From contig CANJJS010000016.1 of assembly GCA_947474705.1 (NCBI GenBank), positions 1-64,000 of the forward strand: a stretch of DNA of 64,000 bases, given 5' to 3'. The notes beneath the pieces are model-generated. The model ran no database searches and was not told where the DNA came from. It saw only the letters and a program-made list of their open reading frames with translations. The translations under genes and the position numbers were made by a program. This DNA is from Acetobacteraceae bacterium (GTDB lineage: Bacteria > Pseudomonadota > Alphaproteobacteria > Acetobacterales > Acetobacteraceae). Shown piece after piece: positions 27,529 to 37,024 of the stretch (its first letter is position 1; each line of letters opens with the position of its first letter).

Positions 27529-29070
27529 ATGCGGTATCGATTTGGCGCCCATGCTCTCGATCTGGCGCGCCGGGAGTTACATCGCGACGGCGCACCGGTC
27601 GTCGTCGAACCGAAAGTCTTCGATCTGCTGGCGTATCTGCTGGAAAACCGCGACCGCGTCGTCGGCAAGGGCGAACTGGTCGAACAGGTCTGGGGCGGCC
27701 GGATCGTCTCCGACGCCGCCATCGATACCGCCGTGAAGGCGGCGAGACAGGCCGTCGGCGACAGCGGCGCGGCGCAGGACACGATTCGGACGATCCCGCG
27801 TAAAGGCGTGCGGTTTGTCGCCGCGGCCGGCGCGGAAATGGACGCGCCTTTTGTTCCCGCGAACCCCACGCTACCGGCGCTGCCCGATAAACCCTCGATC
27901 GCCGTGCTGCCGTTCAACAACATGAGCAGCGATCCAGAACAGGAATATTTCGCCGACGGCCTGACCGAGGACATCACCACCGGCCTCGCGCGGCTGCACT
28001 GGCTGTTCGTGATCGCGCGGAACTCCGCCTTTACATATAAGGGTAAAGCCGTCGATGTCCGCGCGGCCGGCGCCGAACTGGGAGTCCGGTATTTGCTGGA
28101 AGGCGGCATCCGCACCGCTGGCGGAACAATCCGGGTGACCGCGCAGTTAATCGACGCCGAAACGGCCGCGCATATCTGGGCTGGCCGCTACGACCGCCCG
28201 ATCGGCGATATCTTCGCGGTGCAGGACGAAATCACCGAAAGCGTGGTCGCCGCGATCGAACCTCACCTCTACGCCCGCGAAGGCTATCGCGCCCAAAACC
28301 AGCCACCAGAGAGCATGGACGCCTGGGCCTGTGTCTCCCGCGCCGTCCCGCTGATGCTGAAACTGACCCGTCAGAACAACCTGGAGGCCCGGAAATTCCT
28401 GGAACAGGCCGTCGCCATCGCCCCCGGCTACGCCCGCGCCCATGCGGTCCTCGCCTGGGCGGAATGGTGGAGCGGGTTGTGTTTTTGGACAAACGATCTC
28501 GCGGGAACCTACGCTAAAGCCATGGCCCGCGCCGAGCAGGCCGTCGTGCTCGACCCCGCCGAGCCCTGGGCTCGTCTCGCATTCGGAATGTCTCTTAGCA
28601 CCGCGGGCGAGCACGATCGCGCACTGGCGCAACTGGAAACGGCCCTGCAATTGAACCCAAGCTTCGCGCTTGGCCATACCTTCCACGGCCAGGCCCTGGC
28701 CCGCGCGGGACGCTTCGAACAAGGCGTGGAAGCCTCCGCGAAAGCCCTGCGCATGAGCCCGGTCGACGATTTTTCCGGCGTTTATCACGTGTTTCACGGC
28801 CTCGCTTTATTGGGCGCGCGGCGGTTCGAGGAAGCGCTTGCCGCCTCTCGGAAATCCGTGTCGGCGCACCCCGATTTTCCCGGCCATTACCATGTGATGA
28901 TCAGTTGTTGCGGTTATCTCGGGTTGTTGGAGGAGGCCAAACCGCTGATCGCGGCGCGCAACCGGATCGGCCCGCCGCTGCGATGGTCGTCGTTCCTGCA
29001 TAATCAAGAATTGAATCGCCAGGCGGCGATGTCGGCGGAAGGCCTGCGGCTGGCGGGCGTGCCGGAATAA
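27529..29070 (+). CDS. CadC-type wHTH regulator with TolB-like and TPR domains
   Basis: 513 aa from ATG 27529 (GGGAGGC site). Residues 1-98 are an OmpR/CadC winged helix (VVEPKVFDLLAYLLENRDRV, TIRTIPRKGVRFV). Then comes a TolB/adenylate-cyclase-associated domain starting PSIAVLPFNNMSSDPEQEYF, and a C-terminal row of TPR repeats (ALQLNPSFALGHTFHGQALA). No transmembrane segment joins the domains, unlike CadC, so it is probably a cytoplasmic regulator. Being divergent from the NGxxx / PEP-CTERM pair, it is a natural candidate to control them; no operator was found. Confidence 0.85.
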   Translation: MRYRFGAHALDLARRELHRDGAPVVVEPKVFDLLAYLLENRDRVVGKGELVEQVWGGRIVSDAAIDTAVKAARQAVGDSGAAQDTIRTIPRKGVRFVAAAGAEMDAPFVPANPTLPALPDKPSIAVLPFNNMSSDPEQEYFADGLTEDITTGLARLHWLFVIARNSAFTYKGKAVDVRAAGAELGVRYLLEGGIRTAGGTIRVTAQLIDAETAAHIWAGRYDRPIGDIFAVQDEITESVVAAIEPHLYAREGYRAQNQPPESMDAWACVSRAVPLMLKLTRQNNLEARKFLEQAVAIAPGYARAHAVLAWAEWWSGLCFWTNDLAGTYAKAMARAEQAVVLDPAEPWARLAFGMSLSTAGEHDRALAQLETALQLNPSFALGHTFHGQALARAGRFEQGVEASAKALRMSPVDDFSGVYHVFHGLALLGARRFEEALAASRKSVSAHPDFPGHYHVMISCCGYLGLLEEAKPLIAARNRIGPPLRWSSFLHNQELNRQAAMSAEGLRLAGVPE

Positions 29071-29158
29071 CGGTGTTGCGATTGGGATCGATTTCTCTCA
29101 CGATCCCCACATCCGGCCAGGCAATCGGACCCGGCCGCGAACCCACGGGTGACCGGAC

Positions 29159-29964
29159 ATGCCAATAACAACATTCCGGGACATTCCGGTGCATACCGAG
29201 ACCTGGGGCACTGGCCGCCCGCTTTTGCTGTTGCACGCCGGCGGAAGTTCCAGCGCGCAATGGCAAAAATGGCGCCGCTGCTCCAGGATCGGTGCCGCCT
29301 CATCGCCCCGGATCTGTTGGGTTTCGGCCGCACCGGCGCCTGGCCGGTCCCCGGCGAACTGACGCACGATCTGCAAGCCGATCTCGTTGCGGCCCTGATC
29401 GACGGCGACGGATGCGGTTCCGTCGATGTCCTCGGTCATTCCTATGGCGGCGCGACCGCTCTCCGGCTCGTCGCGCGGCGGCCGGAACTGGTGCGGAGCC
29501 TTGTGCTGGTGGAACCGGTCGTCACCGTGTTGTTGCGAGAGGCCGGCGACACGCTGTTCGACGAATATCGCGGCATGGCCGAAGGGTTCATCCACTTCGC
29601 GCGCGCGGCCCAGCCAGAGGATGCGTGGCGGTTGTTCCTCGATTACCGCAACGGCCCAGGGACCTGGGCTGGCATGCAGGAGCGCGCGAAAGCCCGCTTT
29701 CTGAGCCAAACGGACCAGACCCTGGACGGTTTTCTGTCGAACCTGTCGAACCCGACCACTCTGGCGGAATGCAGGGGCATCGCGGTGCCCACGACGATCG
29801 TGTGCGGTGCGGATACCACCGCGCCCGACCGGCGCGTGACCGAATTGCTGCGCGCGGCCATGCCGGAAAGCCAATACACGATCGTTCCGGGTGCCGGTCA
29901 CATGTCCCCACTGACACACCCCGACGCGCTCGCGCGGATCGTGCTCGACCATCTCGGCATCTGA
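29159..29964 (+). pseudogene. alpha/beta hydrolase, frameshifted
   Basis: An alpha/beta-fold hydrolase split between two frames. The first 37 codons from ATG 29159 (VHTETWGTGRPLLLLHAGG, then SSAQWQK) and the rest (MAPLLQDRCRLIAPDLLGFG, nucleophile elbow GHSYGG, C-terminal GAGHMSPLTHPDAL) are complete and collinear. They are joined only if one A is added in the run caaaaat at 29265-29269. Six As restore one 268-codon gene. Either a real loss-of-function frameshift or a homopolymer read error. A GTG at 29149 gives an alternative frame with an N-terminus unlike the family. Confidence 0.8.
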
Positions 29965-30273
29965 CGCCAGGGAGATCGCGGTTAAAGACGGCACGCGTTC
30001 GACACGGATCTCCACCTCGCGCCCATGCCCGTGGCATCGCACCCGCCGCCCATACGTCCGGACGCGAAAAAGGCGCGGGCCTTCGCGGCGTCGCCAATGC
30101 CGGAGGACCCCGGCGGCGATGCGCGCATTTTCGCCGATTTTGGGCGCTTCCGGACGGCGGTGCCGCGACATTTGGCGGACACCGGCCCCCGCGCGCGGGC
30201 CTGACCGGCCGGCGGCGGTTGCGGTGTCAGGCCGGGTCCGCGCTATGATGGGGGAAATCGGATCGAGTCGCGC
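29965..30273. other. 309-bp stretch with no recognised gene
   Basis: High-GC intergenic DNA between the frameshifted hydrolase and the Gfo/Idh gene. A 66-codon minus-strand frame (29982-30182) was judged spurious. No tRNA-like fold, repeat shared with other parts of the window, or convincing terminator was seen. A promoter for the downstream Gfo/Idh gene must lie here, but none could be recognised. Confidence 0.5.
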
Positions 30274-31245
30274 ATGTCTGTTCCCGCCCTTCGCATCGGT
30301 GTCGCCGGTGCCGGACACTTCGGCCGCTACCACGCTTTGAAGGTGGCCGCGTCCGGTCGCGCGCGCCTGGTAGGGGTCTACGACCCGGACACGGAGCGGG
30401 CGAAGACCGTCGGCTGGGAAGCCGGCGCGCCAGACATGCCGCTGGACGCCTTGCTGGCGGGCATCGACGCCCTGATCGTCGCCGCGCCGGCGGAGGCGCA
30501 CCACGCTTTGGCCGTCCAGGCCCTGCGCATGGGCAAGCACGTGCTGGTGGAAAAGCCGGTCGCCTCGACCCTGGCGCAGGCCGACGAGCTGGCGACGCTG
30601 GTGCGTGAGACGGGTCTGGTGTTGCAGGTAGGTCATTTGGAGCGGTTTTCCGCCGCTTACCAGGCGCTGGCGCGGCGCACCCAGGCGGCGCTTTATATCG
30701 ACGCGGTGCGGATCGCGCCGTTTAAGCCAAGGGGGACGGATGTGTCCGTCATCCTCGACCTGATGATCCACGACCTCGACCTGGTGCTGGCCCTGGTGGA
30801 CAGCCCCATCGAATCGGTGGAAGCCGTGGGCGCGCCCATCGCCAGCGAGTTCGAGGATATCGCCAACGCTCGCCTGCGCTTCGAAAACGGCGCGGTGGCG
30901 ACCATCACCGCCAGCCGCGTGTCGATCCGGACCGAGCGGCGGATGCGCATTTTCGCCCGCGACTCCTATCTCGCGGCGGATTTTTCGACCCGGAAACTGA
31001 CCGTCATCGGCAAGGGAATCGGCCAGAAACTGCCAGGGGTAGCGGAGTTCGGGATCGAGGAAGCATCCTGGGACGACCATGATTCGCTCGCCGCCGAACA
31101 TGCCGCGTTCCAGGCCTCGATCCTGGACGGCGAGCCGGTGCTGGTGGATGTCGCGGCGGGCAGGCGGGCCTTGTCGGCGGCGCTGGACGTGGCGAAGGCC
31201 ATGGCCGAATCACGCGGGCGGATGGAGCGCGGCGGGTTGCTGTAG
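30274..31245 (+). CDS. Gfo/Idh/MocA oxidoreductase next to lpxB
   Basis: 323-aa NAD(P)-dependent dehydrogenase. Rossmann GVAGAGHFGRYH at the N-terminus, the EKP motif in VLVEKPVAS, and LDLMIHDLDLVL carrying the catalytic His/Asp pair in the C-terminal domain. Its 3' end overlaps lpxB, on the other strand, by 36 bp. In some bacteria an enzyme of this family (GnnA) next to lipid A genes makes 3-keto-GlcNAc for diamino lipid A; no transaminase partner (GnnB) is present here, so that role is only a possibility. Confidence 0.8.
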   Translation: MSVPALRIGVAGAGHFGRYHALKVAASGRARLVGVYDPDTERAKTVGWEAGAPDMPLDALLAGIDALIVAAPAEAHHALAVQALRMGKHVLVEKPVASTLAQADELATLVRETGLVLQVGHLERFSAAYQALARRTQAALYIDAVRIAPFKPRGTDVSVILDLMIHDLDLVLALVDSPIESVEAVGAPIASEFEDIANARLRFENGAVATITASRVSIRTERRMRIFARDSYLAADFSTRKLTVIGKGIGQKLPGVAEFGIEEASWDDHDSLAAEHAAFQASILDGEPVLVDVAAGRRALSAALDVAKAMAESRGRMERGGLL

Positions 31246-32367
31246 CAGGTCCAGGACCACCGCCGCGGCCGCCTCCGACGGGGTTTTTCCGCCGGGCGCG
31301 CGGAGCATGCCCAGCGGAACGGCGAAAGCGGCGCGTTGGGCGGCGGCGCCCTCTGGGGTCAGAATTACCCGCAACGCGGCGGCGAGTTTGTCCGGCGTGG
31401 CATTGTTTTGCAGCAACTCCGGCACGATCTCCCGGTCCGGCAGAATGTTCAGGATCGAGATGTAGCGGGTTTTTATCATGGCCCGGACCATGAGCGCGGT
31501 CACGGCGTGAATACGGTAGGTGACGACCATCGGCACCCCGGCAACCGCGAGTTCCAGCGTGGATGTGCCCGATTTCGTCAGCGCGGCGGCGGCGGCGGCG
31601 AAGGCGTCGTGCTTTTCCTCAGGGCCTTCGACCAGGATGGGCGGGCGCGGCCAGGATTTCGTGGCCTCGCGCACGGCCTCTCGCACCGGGGCGGCCAGCG
31701 GCAGCACCGGGACGATCCCGGCGCCCAGCCGGTCCAACGTCGCCCGGAACACGGGGAGAAGATAGGAAATCTCCATGCGGCGGCTGCCGGGCATCAGGAT
31801 CAGGACGCGGTCGTCCGGCGCCAGGCCATGGCGGGCACGGAAGCGGGTGGGGTCGCCGGGTTTGGCGCCGGTTTCCAGGACGGGATGGCCGGTGAAGGTC
31901 GCGGGCAGATTGTGGCGGGCGAACAAATCGGCTTCGAAGGGCAGCAGGCACAGCATCCGCTCCCACAGGCCCGGGTATTTTTTCGCCCGGCGTTCTTTCC
32001 AGCCCCAGATTTGCGGGGCGACATAGTGGACACGGGGAATGCCCATGGGCTGGATCGCGCGCAGTACGCGCAACGTGAAGCCTGGGGAGTCGATGGTGAC
32101 GATCAGGTCCGGCCGTTTCGCCTCGATATCCGCGATGGTTTCCCGCAGGCGGCGCCGGATCAGCCGGATTTTCGGCAGCACTTCCAAAAATCCCATCAAC
32201 GCGAGGTCGCGGAGCGGGAAGAGGGTCGAAAACCCTTGCGCGGTCATCGCGACACCGCCAACCCCCGTGAACGACGCGTCGGGGCGGTGTTTCCGGATGG
32301 CGCGCATCAGCCGCGCGCCAAGCTCGTCGCCGCTTTGTTCGCCCGCGATAAGGTAAATGAGCGGCAT
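31210..32367 (-). CDS. lpxB: lipid A disaccharide synthase LpxB
   Basis: 385 aa from ATG 32367. Joins UDP-2,3-diacylglucosamine and lipid X in lipid A synthesis at the inner membrane. Conserved blocks: YLIAGEQSGDELGARLM at the start, IDSPGFTLRVLR, VHYVAPQIWGWKERRAKK and SGTSTLELAVAGVPMVVTYR. Full length. The neighbouring lpxD-fabZ-lpxA genes are not in this window. Divergent from otsA, 80 bp between starts. Confidence 0.95.
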   Translation of the reverse strand: MPLIYLIAGEQSGDELGARLMRAIRKHRPDASFTGVGGVAMTAQGFSTLFPLRDLALMGFLEVLPKIRLIRRRLRETIADIEAKRPDLIVTIDSPGFTLRVLRAIQPMGIPRVHYVAPQIWGWKERRAKKYPGLWERMLCLLPFEADLFARHNLPATFTGHPVLETGAKPGDPTRFRARHGLAPDDRVLILMPGSRRMEISYLLPVFRATLDRLGAGIVPVLPLAAPVREAVREATKSWPRPPILVEGPEEKHDAFAAAAAALTKSGTSTLELAVAGVPMVVTYRIHAVTALMVRAMIKTRYISILNILPDREIVPELLQNNATPDKLAAALRVILTPEGAAAQRAAFAVPLGMLRAPGGKTPSEAAAAVVLDLLQQPAALHPPA

Positions 32368-32447
32368 GTCCCCGCGATACCCCATTGACCTCGGCCTTGT
32401 CATCCTGTGGGTTGCCGCCGCCATCGCCTCGGGAGGCCGCCGGTCCC

Positions 32448-33812
32448 ATGTCGCGTCTTGTCGTTGTTTCGAACCGCGTCGCGCCAATTCAGGAAGGCGA
32501 GGCCACCGCGGGGGGGCTCGCCGCGGGTGTGCTGGACGCGCTGCGCCAGAAGGGCGGGATATGGTTGGGCTGGAGCGGCAATATCCGCGACGTGCCGGAA
32601 CAGCAGCCGGAGCATATCGTGGGAGCGATCTCGCTGTTCACGATCGATTTGTCGCGGAAGGATTACGACGAATATTACCGCGGTTTCGCCAATGGCACGC
32701 TGTGGCCGGTGCTGCATTATCAGATCGGTCTGGGCCGTTTCGAGTGGGTGGAATACGAGGGGTATCGCCGGGTCAACAGCCTGTTCGCGCAGGCGCTGGC
32801 GAAGCTGGCGCGGCCGGACGATCTGATCTGGGTGCACGATTATCAGTTGCTGTACATGGCCGAGGCGGCGCGGGACGCGGGCCTGACCAACCGGATCGGG
32901 CTGTTTTTGCACACGCCGTTCCCCGCGCCGGGCGTGTTCATGACCATTCCTGCCCATGCGGACCTGTTTCGCGCGGTCTGCCAATACGATTTGATCGGGT
33001 TTCAGACGGAGATCGATCGCGCGGCGTTCCTGGATTACGCCGTGCGGCACGCGGGCGGCACGGTGCGCGACGAGGTGCTTTCGGTCTTCGATCGCATCGT
33101 CCGCGTCGGCGTTTATCCGATTGGGGTGCATGTGGACGAGGTCAGGGCCTCGGCCGAACTGCCGCGCAACCGGCGCCAGGCAACCCGCATCCGGGCGGCG
33201 CTGCTGGACCGGTTGATCCTGAGCGTGGACCGGCTCGATTACTCGAAGGGTTTGCCCCAGCGGTTCGCGGCGTTCGAGCGGTTTTTGGCGGAATATCCCG
33301 CGCATCACAATCTCGTGACATTCATGCAGATCGCGCCGCCGTCGCGGTCCGATATCGAGACTTATCAGGCGATAAGGCGGGAACTGGAAGGCGAGGCGGG
33401 CCGGATCAACGGGCGGTTCGCGGAGGTGGACTGGGTTCCGTTGCGGTATCTAAACAAAAGCTTCGAGCGGAATGTGCTGATGCCGCTCTATGCCGCGGCG
33501 CAGGCGTGTCTGGTGACGCCGTTGCGGGACGGGATGAATTTGGTGGCGAAGGAGTTCGCCGCCGCGCAGGACCCGGACGATCCCGGCGTTCTTATTCTGT
33601 CGGAATTCGCCGGCGCGGCCCGGGAACTTGGGGATGCGTTGCTGGTTAATCCGTACGACGAGGCGGGTGTCGCGGCCGCCATGGATCGGGCTTTGACGAT
33701 GCCGCTGGAGGAACGCCAGGACCGGCATCGCGGCATGCTGGCGGCGATGCGGGAGAACAGTCTGGAACGCTGGCGCGACCGGTTCGTGGCGGATTTAGGC
33801 GGTCAGGGGTGA
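32448..33812 (+). CDS. otsA: trehalose-6-phosphate synthase OtsA
   Basis: 454-aa GT20 enzyme making trehalose 6-phosphate from UDP-glucose and glucose 6-phosphate. Blocks: VVSNRVAP at the start, GGLAAGVLDAL, WVHDYQLLYMAEAAR, LFLHTPFPAPGVF, VDRLDYSKGLPQR and PLRDGMNLVAKEFAAAQ. The start is ATG 32448, where family homology begins. No otsB phosphatase gene is beside it in this window. Its last bases overlap the convergent DOPA-dioxygenase-like gene by ten. Confidence 0.96.
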   Translation: MSRLVVVSNRVAPIQEGEATAGGLAAGVLDALRQKGGIWLGWSGNIRDVPEQQPEHIVGAISLFTIDLSRKDYDEYYRGFANGTLWPVLHYQIGLGRFEWVEYEGYRRVNSLFAQALAKLARPDDLIWVHDYQLLYMAEAARDAGLTNRIGLFLHTPFPAPGVFMTIPAHADLFRAVCQYDLIGFQTEIDRAAFLDYAVRHAGGTVRDEVLSVFDRIVRVGVYPIGVHVDEVRASAELPRNRRQATRIRAALLDRLILSVDRLDYSKGLPQRFAAFERFLAEYPAHHNLVTFMQIAPPSRSDIETYQAIRRELEGEAGRINGRFAEVDWVPLRYLNKSFERNVLMPLYAAAQACLVTPLRDGMNLVAKEFAAAQDPDDPGVLILSEFAGAARELGDALLVNPYDEAGVAAAMDRALTMPLEERQDRHRGMLAAMRENSLERWRDRFVADLGGQG

Positions 33813-34159
33813 CGATCGACTTCCGGCAGGATGGCGGTTTTTAGCGGCAGGATTTGGCCCATCCAGACGGCGTTAATCGTGTGATCGTCGAGCGGACGGC
33901 CGGATTCCGGATGCAGCAGGATAGTGAGACCATTTTGGTTCATGGTCAGGAACGGCGCGAGGCCGGGAAACTGGTCCGGTTCGAAGGCGATCTGATACAT
34001 CGCCTGGGGGTGCGGTCCCACGGGGATGTCGTGCCAGCGGCCCATCGTCACTTTGAAACCTTGTTCGACGGCGGCACGGAGTTCCGCCGCGCGGGGGCGG
34101 CTGATGGCGTCGTAGTAGATATGGGCGTGCCAGGCCTTGATGCGGGCGGGATCGATCAT
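33803..34159 (-). CDS. DOPA 4,5-dioxygenase family protein
   Basis: 118-aa small protein of the DOPA-dioxygenase-like family. Conserved His-rich strands are visible: KAWHAHIYYD near the N-terminus and GRWHDIPVGPHPQAMYQIAF in the middle. ATG 34159 overlaps the stop of the acyl-CoA synthetase gene as ATGA, so it is the last gene of the thiolase / synthetase operon. Activity in bacteria is often unproven; possible extradiol cleavage of a catechol is consistent with the catabolic context. Confidence 0.82.
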   Translation of the reverse strand: MIDPARIKAWHAHIYYDAISRPRAAELRAAVEQGFKVTMGRWHDIPVGPHPQAMYQIAFEPDQFPGLAPFLTMNQNGLTILLHPESGRPLDDHTINAVWMGQILPLKTAILPEVDRHP

Positions 34160-35688
34160 GAGGCCTCCAGGAGTCGTTTCACATCGCGTTTGACGACTTT
34201 TCCGTATCCGGATTTCGGCAGTTCCGGCCAGACGACATAGGTCGCGGGATGTTTGTAACGGGCGAGTTTGCCCTCGATATGCGCGGCAACGCCGGCTTCG
34301 TCGAAGGTCGCGTTGGGCGCCAGGACGACGACGGCGACGCCGGTTTCGCCCCATTTTTCGTGCGGCATGCCAAGGACACAGGCCTCAGCGATGGCGGGGT
34401 GGGTGAGGAGGAGTTCTTCGACTTCGCGCGGATAGACGTTGGACCCGCCGGAGATGTACATGTCGGAGGCGCGTCCGGTGATGTAGAAGAAGCCGCGTTC
34501 GTCCATATGACCAAGGTCGCCGGTGTGGAACCAGCCGTATGTCGTGGCTTTCGCGGTGGCTTCGGGGTTGTCGTGATACCCAGCGAAGACTCCGGGACCG
34601 CGGACGCAGATTTCTCCCGTTGCGCCCGGCGGGACATGGGCGCCGGTGTCGTCGATTATGGCGACATCCATGCCGGTTCTGGGGAAGCCGCAGCTACCAA
34701 CGGGCATTTCGTCGTCGTTCAGGCTGTGGCAGGAGGACGGGAGGACGGTGATGTTGCCGGTGACCTCGCCCATGCCGAAATATTGCACCAGCACGGGGCC
34801 GAGTTTTTCCAGCGCGTGTTTCTGGTCGGCGCGATACATCGGGGCGCCGGCGTAGATGACATGGCGCAGGCTGGAATGATCGTACTGGTCCACGGACTCG
34901 TGACGAGTCAGCATCGTCAGGATCGTGGGCACGGTGAACATATTGCTGACCCGGTGCTTTTCCACCAGGCGCCAGGCTTCCGCGATATCCAGCCGTTCGC
35001 TGGGCATTAGAACCGTGACGGCGCCGCGCGCGATCTGCGGCAGCGCGTGAATGCCCGCGCCGTGCGACAAGGGCGCGACGACGAGGGAGGCGTCGTGTTC
35101 GGTGGTGCCCGGCATCAGGTCGCAGAGATGGTTGCAGACGATATATTCCATTTGCCCGTGCGTCAGAATGCCCGCTTTTGGGCGGCCGGTGGTGCCGGAG
35201 GTGTAGAAGAACCAGGCGGGGTGGTCGCGATCGACGTCCGCCAGAGTCTTTTCCGCGTCGGGGCCGGTGGCCATGGTTTCCCAATCGCCGGGGATCGAGA
35301 TTTCGAGGCGGCAGGCGGGGTTTTCGGCTTTGGCCGCGGCGGCGTGTTCTGGGAAGGCGTCGTCGAAGATATGGACGGAGGCGCCGGAGGAGGTGGCGAG
35401 ATACGCGACCTCTGGCGGTGTCAGGCGGAAATTCGTGGGCACCCAGGTGCCGCCAAGGATCCATGTGGCGAACATGGATTCGAGAACGGCGTTGGAATTG
35501 CGGGCGTGAAGCAGGACGCGGTCGCCGTGCTTCACGCCGCGCTTTTTCAGCGCGCCCGCGGCTTTTTGGGCGCGGGTGTTCAGTTCCGCCCATGTCCAGG
35601 TTTGGTCTCGCCAGACCAGGGCGGGGCGGTTGGGAAACCGCCGCGCCGACTGGACCAGGAGGTGTGCGAGGTTGGAGGTGGGTATCAG
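34156..35688 (-). CDS. acyl-CoA synthetase (AMP-forming), probable CTG start
   Basis: 510-aa ANL-superfamily ligase. P-loop-like FYTSGTTGRPKAGI, the GMGEVTGNI (A5) block, TGDLGHMDERGFFYITGRAS hinge, and the C-terminal lysine block PKSGYGKVVKRD. The N-terminal region (LVQSARRFPNRPALVW) is required for the fold but has no ATG, GTG or TTG before it. The first plausible codon is CTG at 35688, which overlaps the thiolase stop as CTGA, with ggag eight bases upstream. The 3' end overlaps the next gene as ATGA. It activates a carboxylic acid of unknown kind for the adjacent thiolase. Confidence 0.85.
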   Translation of the reverse strand: MIPTSNLAHLLVQSARRFPNRPALVWRDQTWTWAELNTRAQKAAGALKKRGVKHGDRVLLHARNSNAVLESMFATWILGGTWVPTNFRLTPPEVAYLATSSGASVHIFDDAFPEHAAAAKAENPACRLEISIPGDWETMATGPDAEKTLADVDRDHPAWFFYTSGTTGRPKAGILTHGQMEYIVCNHLCDLMPGTTEHDASLVVAPLSHGAGIHALPQIARGAVTVLMPSERLDIAEAWRLVEKHRVSNMFTVPTILTMLTRHESVDQYDHSSLRHVIYAGAPMYRADQKHALEKLGPVLVQYFGMGEVTGNITVLPSSCHSLNDDEMPVGSCGFPRTGMDVAIIDDTGAHVPPGATGEICVRGPGVFAGYHDNPEATAKATTYGWFHTGDLGHMDERGFFYITGRASDMYISGGSNVYPREVEELLLTHPAIAEACVLGMPHEKWGETGVAVVVLAPNATFDEAGVAAHIEGKLARYKHPATYVVWPELPKSGYGKVVKRDVKRLLEAS

Positions 35689-36857
35689 CGGAGTGGCTCC
35701 AGAATGGACACGTAATTGGCGACGGCCGCGCCGCCCATGTTGAAGACCCCGCCGAGATCGGCTTTGGGGAGTTGCATGCCTTCCGGGGCCTGACCGCAGA
35801 GTTGCATGGCGGTGATGGCGTGCATGGAGACGCCGGTCGCGCCGATCGGATGTCCTTTGGCTTTCAGGCCGCCGGAGGGGTTGACGGGCAGGCGGCCGTC
35901 TTTTTGGGTCCAGCCTTCGAGGACGGCGCGGGCGCCCTGTCCTGGCGCGGTGAGGCCCATGGCTTCGTATTCCATGAGTTCCGCGATGGTGAAGCAGTCG
36001 TGCGATTCGACGAAGGACAGATCGTTGATCTTGATATCCGCCGCTTGCAGGGCCTGGCGCCAGGCGATTGCGGCGCCCTCGAACAGGGTGATGTCGCGTT
36101 TGCTGATGGGGAGGAAATCGTTGACCTGGACGGCCGCTTTGAAGCGGACGGCTTTGCCCATGGCGCGCGCGGTTTCTTCGTCGGCGAGGATCAGGGCGGC
36201 GGCGCCGTCGGACACCAGCGAGCAATCGGTTCGTTTCAAGGGCGGTGCGACGTAGGGGTTTTTGTCGGAGGGGTTACGGCAAAAATCGTAGCCCAGGTCT
36301 TTGCGCATTTGCGCCCAGGGGTTGTCGACGCCATTTTTGTGGTTCTTGGCGGCGATGGCGGCGAGGGCGTCGGACTGGTCGCCATGGCGCTGGAAATAGG
36401 TTTCGGCGATTTTGCCGAAGACGCCGGCGAAGCCCGCGGGGATGTCGGATTCTTCTTTTTGGTAGCTGGCTTTGAGGAGAATGTCGCCGACTTCCTTGCC
36501 GGGCGTGGCGGTCATTTTCTCGACGCCGATGACGAGGGCGAAACGGCCGCGTCCGCTGCGGAGGAAATCGCGGGCGCCGTGGATGGCGGCGGTGCCGGAG
36601 GCGCAGGCGTTTTCATAGCGTGTGATGGGGCGGTGGCGGAGTTCGGGCAGGTGTTGGAGCACCAGCGAGGCCGGGAAGTCCTGGGGGGAGAAGCCGTTGT
36701 TGAACAGGCTGAGAAAGGTGCCTTCGATCTCGTGCGGCGCGATGCCGGCGTCGGCGATGGCGGCGCCGGCGACGCGGCCGATCAGGGATTCGATGTCGGG
36801 GTCTTCCAGTTTGCCGAAGGGCGAGTGCGCCCATCCGACGATGCAGGCTTCGGTCAT
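35685..36857 (-). CDS. thiolase / acetyl-CoA acetyltransferase family protein
   Basis: 390-aa thiolase of the SCP-x/PksG-like branch. ENACASGTAAIHGARDF contains the active-site Cys; the later blocks CFTIAELMEYEAMGL and NPSGGLKAKGHPIGATG carry the catalytic His region. The first gene of a three-gene operon: its TGA overlaps the CTG of the acyl-CoA synthetase. Probably cleaves or condenses beta-ketoacyl-CoA; members of this branch may lack the second Cys and act in sterol or branched-chain breakdown. Confidence 0.88.
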   Translation of the reverse strand: MTEACIVGWAHSPFGKLEDPDIESLIGRVAGAAIADAGIAPHEIEGTFLSLFNNGFSPQDFPASLVLQHLPELRHRPITRYENACASGTAAIHGARDFLRSGRGRFALVIGVEKMTATPGKEVGDILLKASYQKEESDIPAGFAGVFGKIAETYFQRHGDQSDALAAIAAKNHKNGVDNPWAQMRKDLGYDFCRNPSDKNPYVAPPLKRTDCSLVSDGAAALILADEETARAMGKAVRFKAAVQVNDFLPISKRDITLFEGAAIAWRQALQAADIKINDLSFVESHDCFTIAELMEYEAMGLTAPGQGARAVLEGWTQKDGRLPVNPSGGLKAKGHPIGATGVSMHAITAMQLCGQAPEGMQLPKADLGGVFNMGGAAVANYVSILEPLR

Positions 36858-37024
36858 GTGAGGGTCTCCTGTCGAACGATGGGGGGTATTTTGCCATGTT
36901 TGGCGGGGGATGGCGATGGTGGATTGGTCACGCGGTCAGGGGCGCGGCATCCGGCTTTCGTCGTCCGGCGAGGGATTTGCGGGCCGTCGGGCTGGGTTAC
37001 GAACGCATCGTTCGAGATTCAGCC

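Noticed and set aside
29982-30182. 66-codon minus-strand frame in the gap before the Gfo/Idh gene
   Set aside because: No homology, no ribosome site, composition like other chance frames in high-GC DNA.
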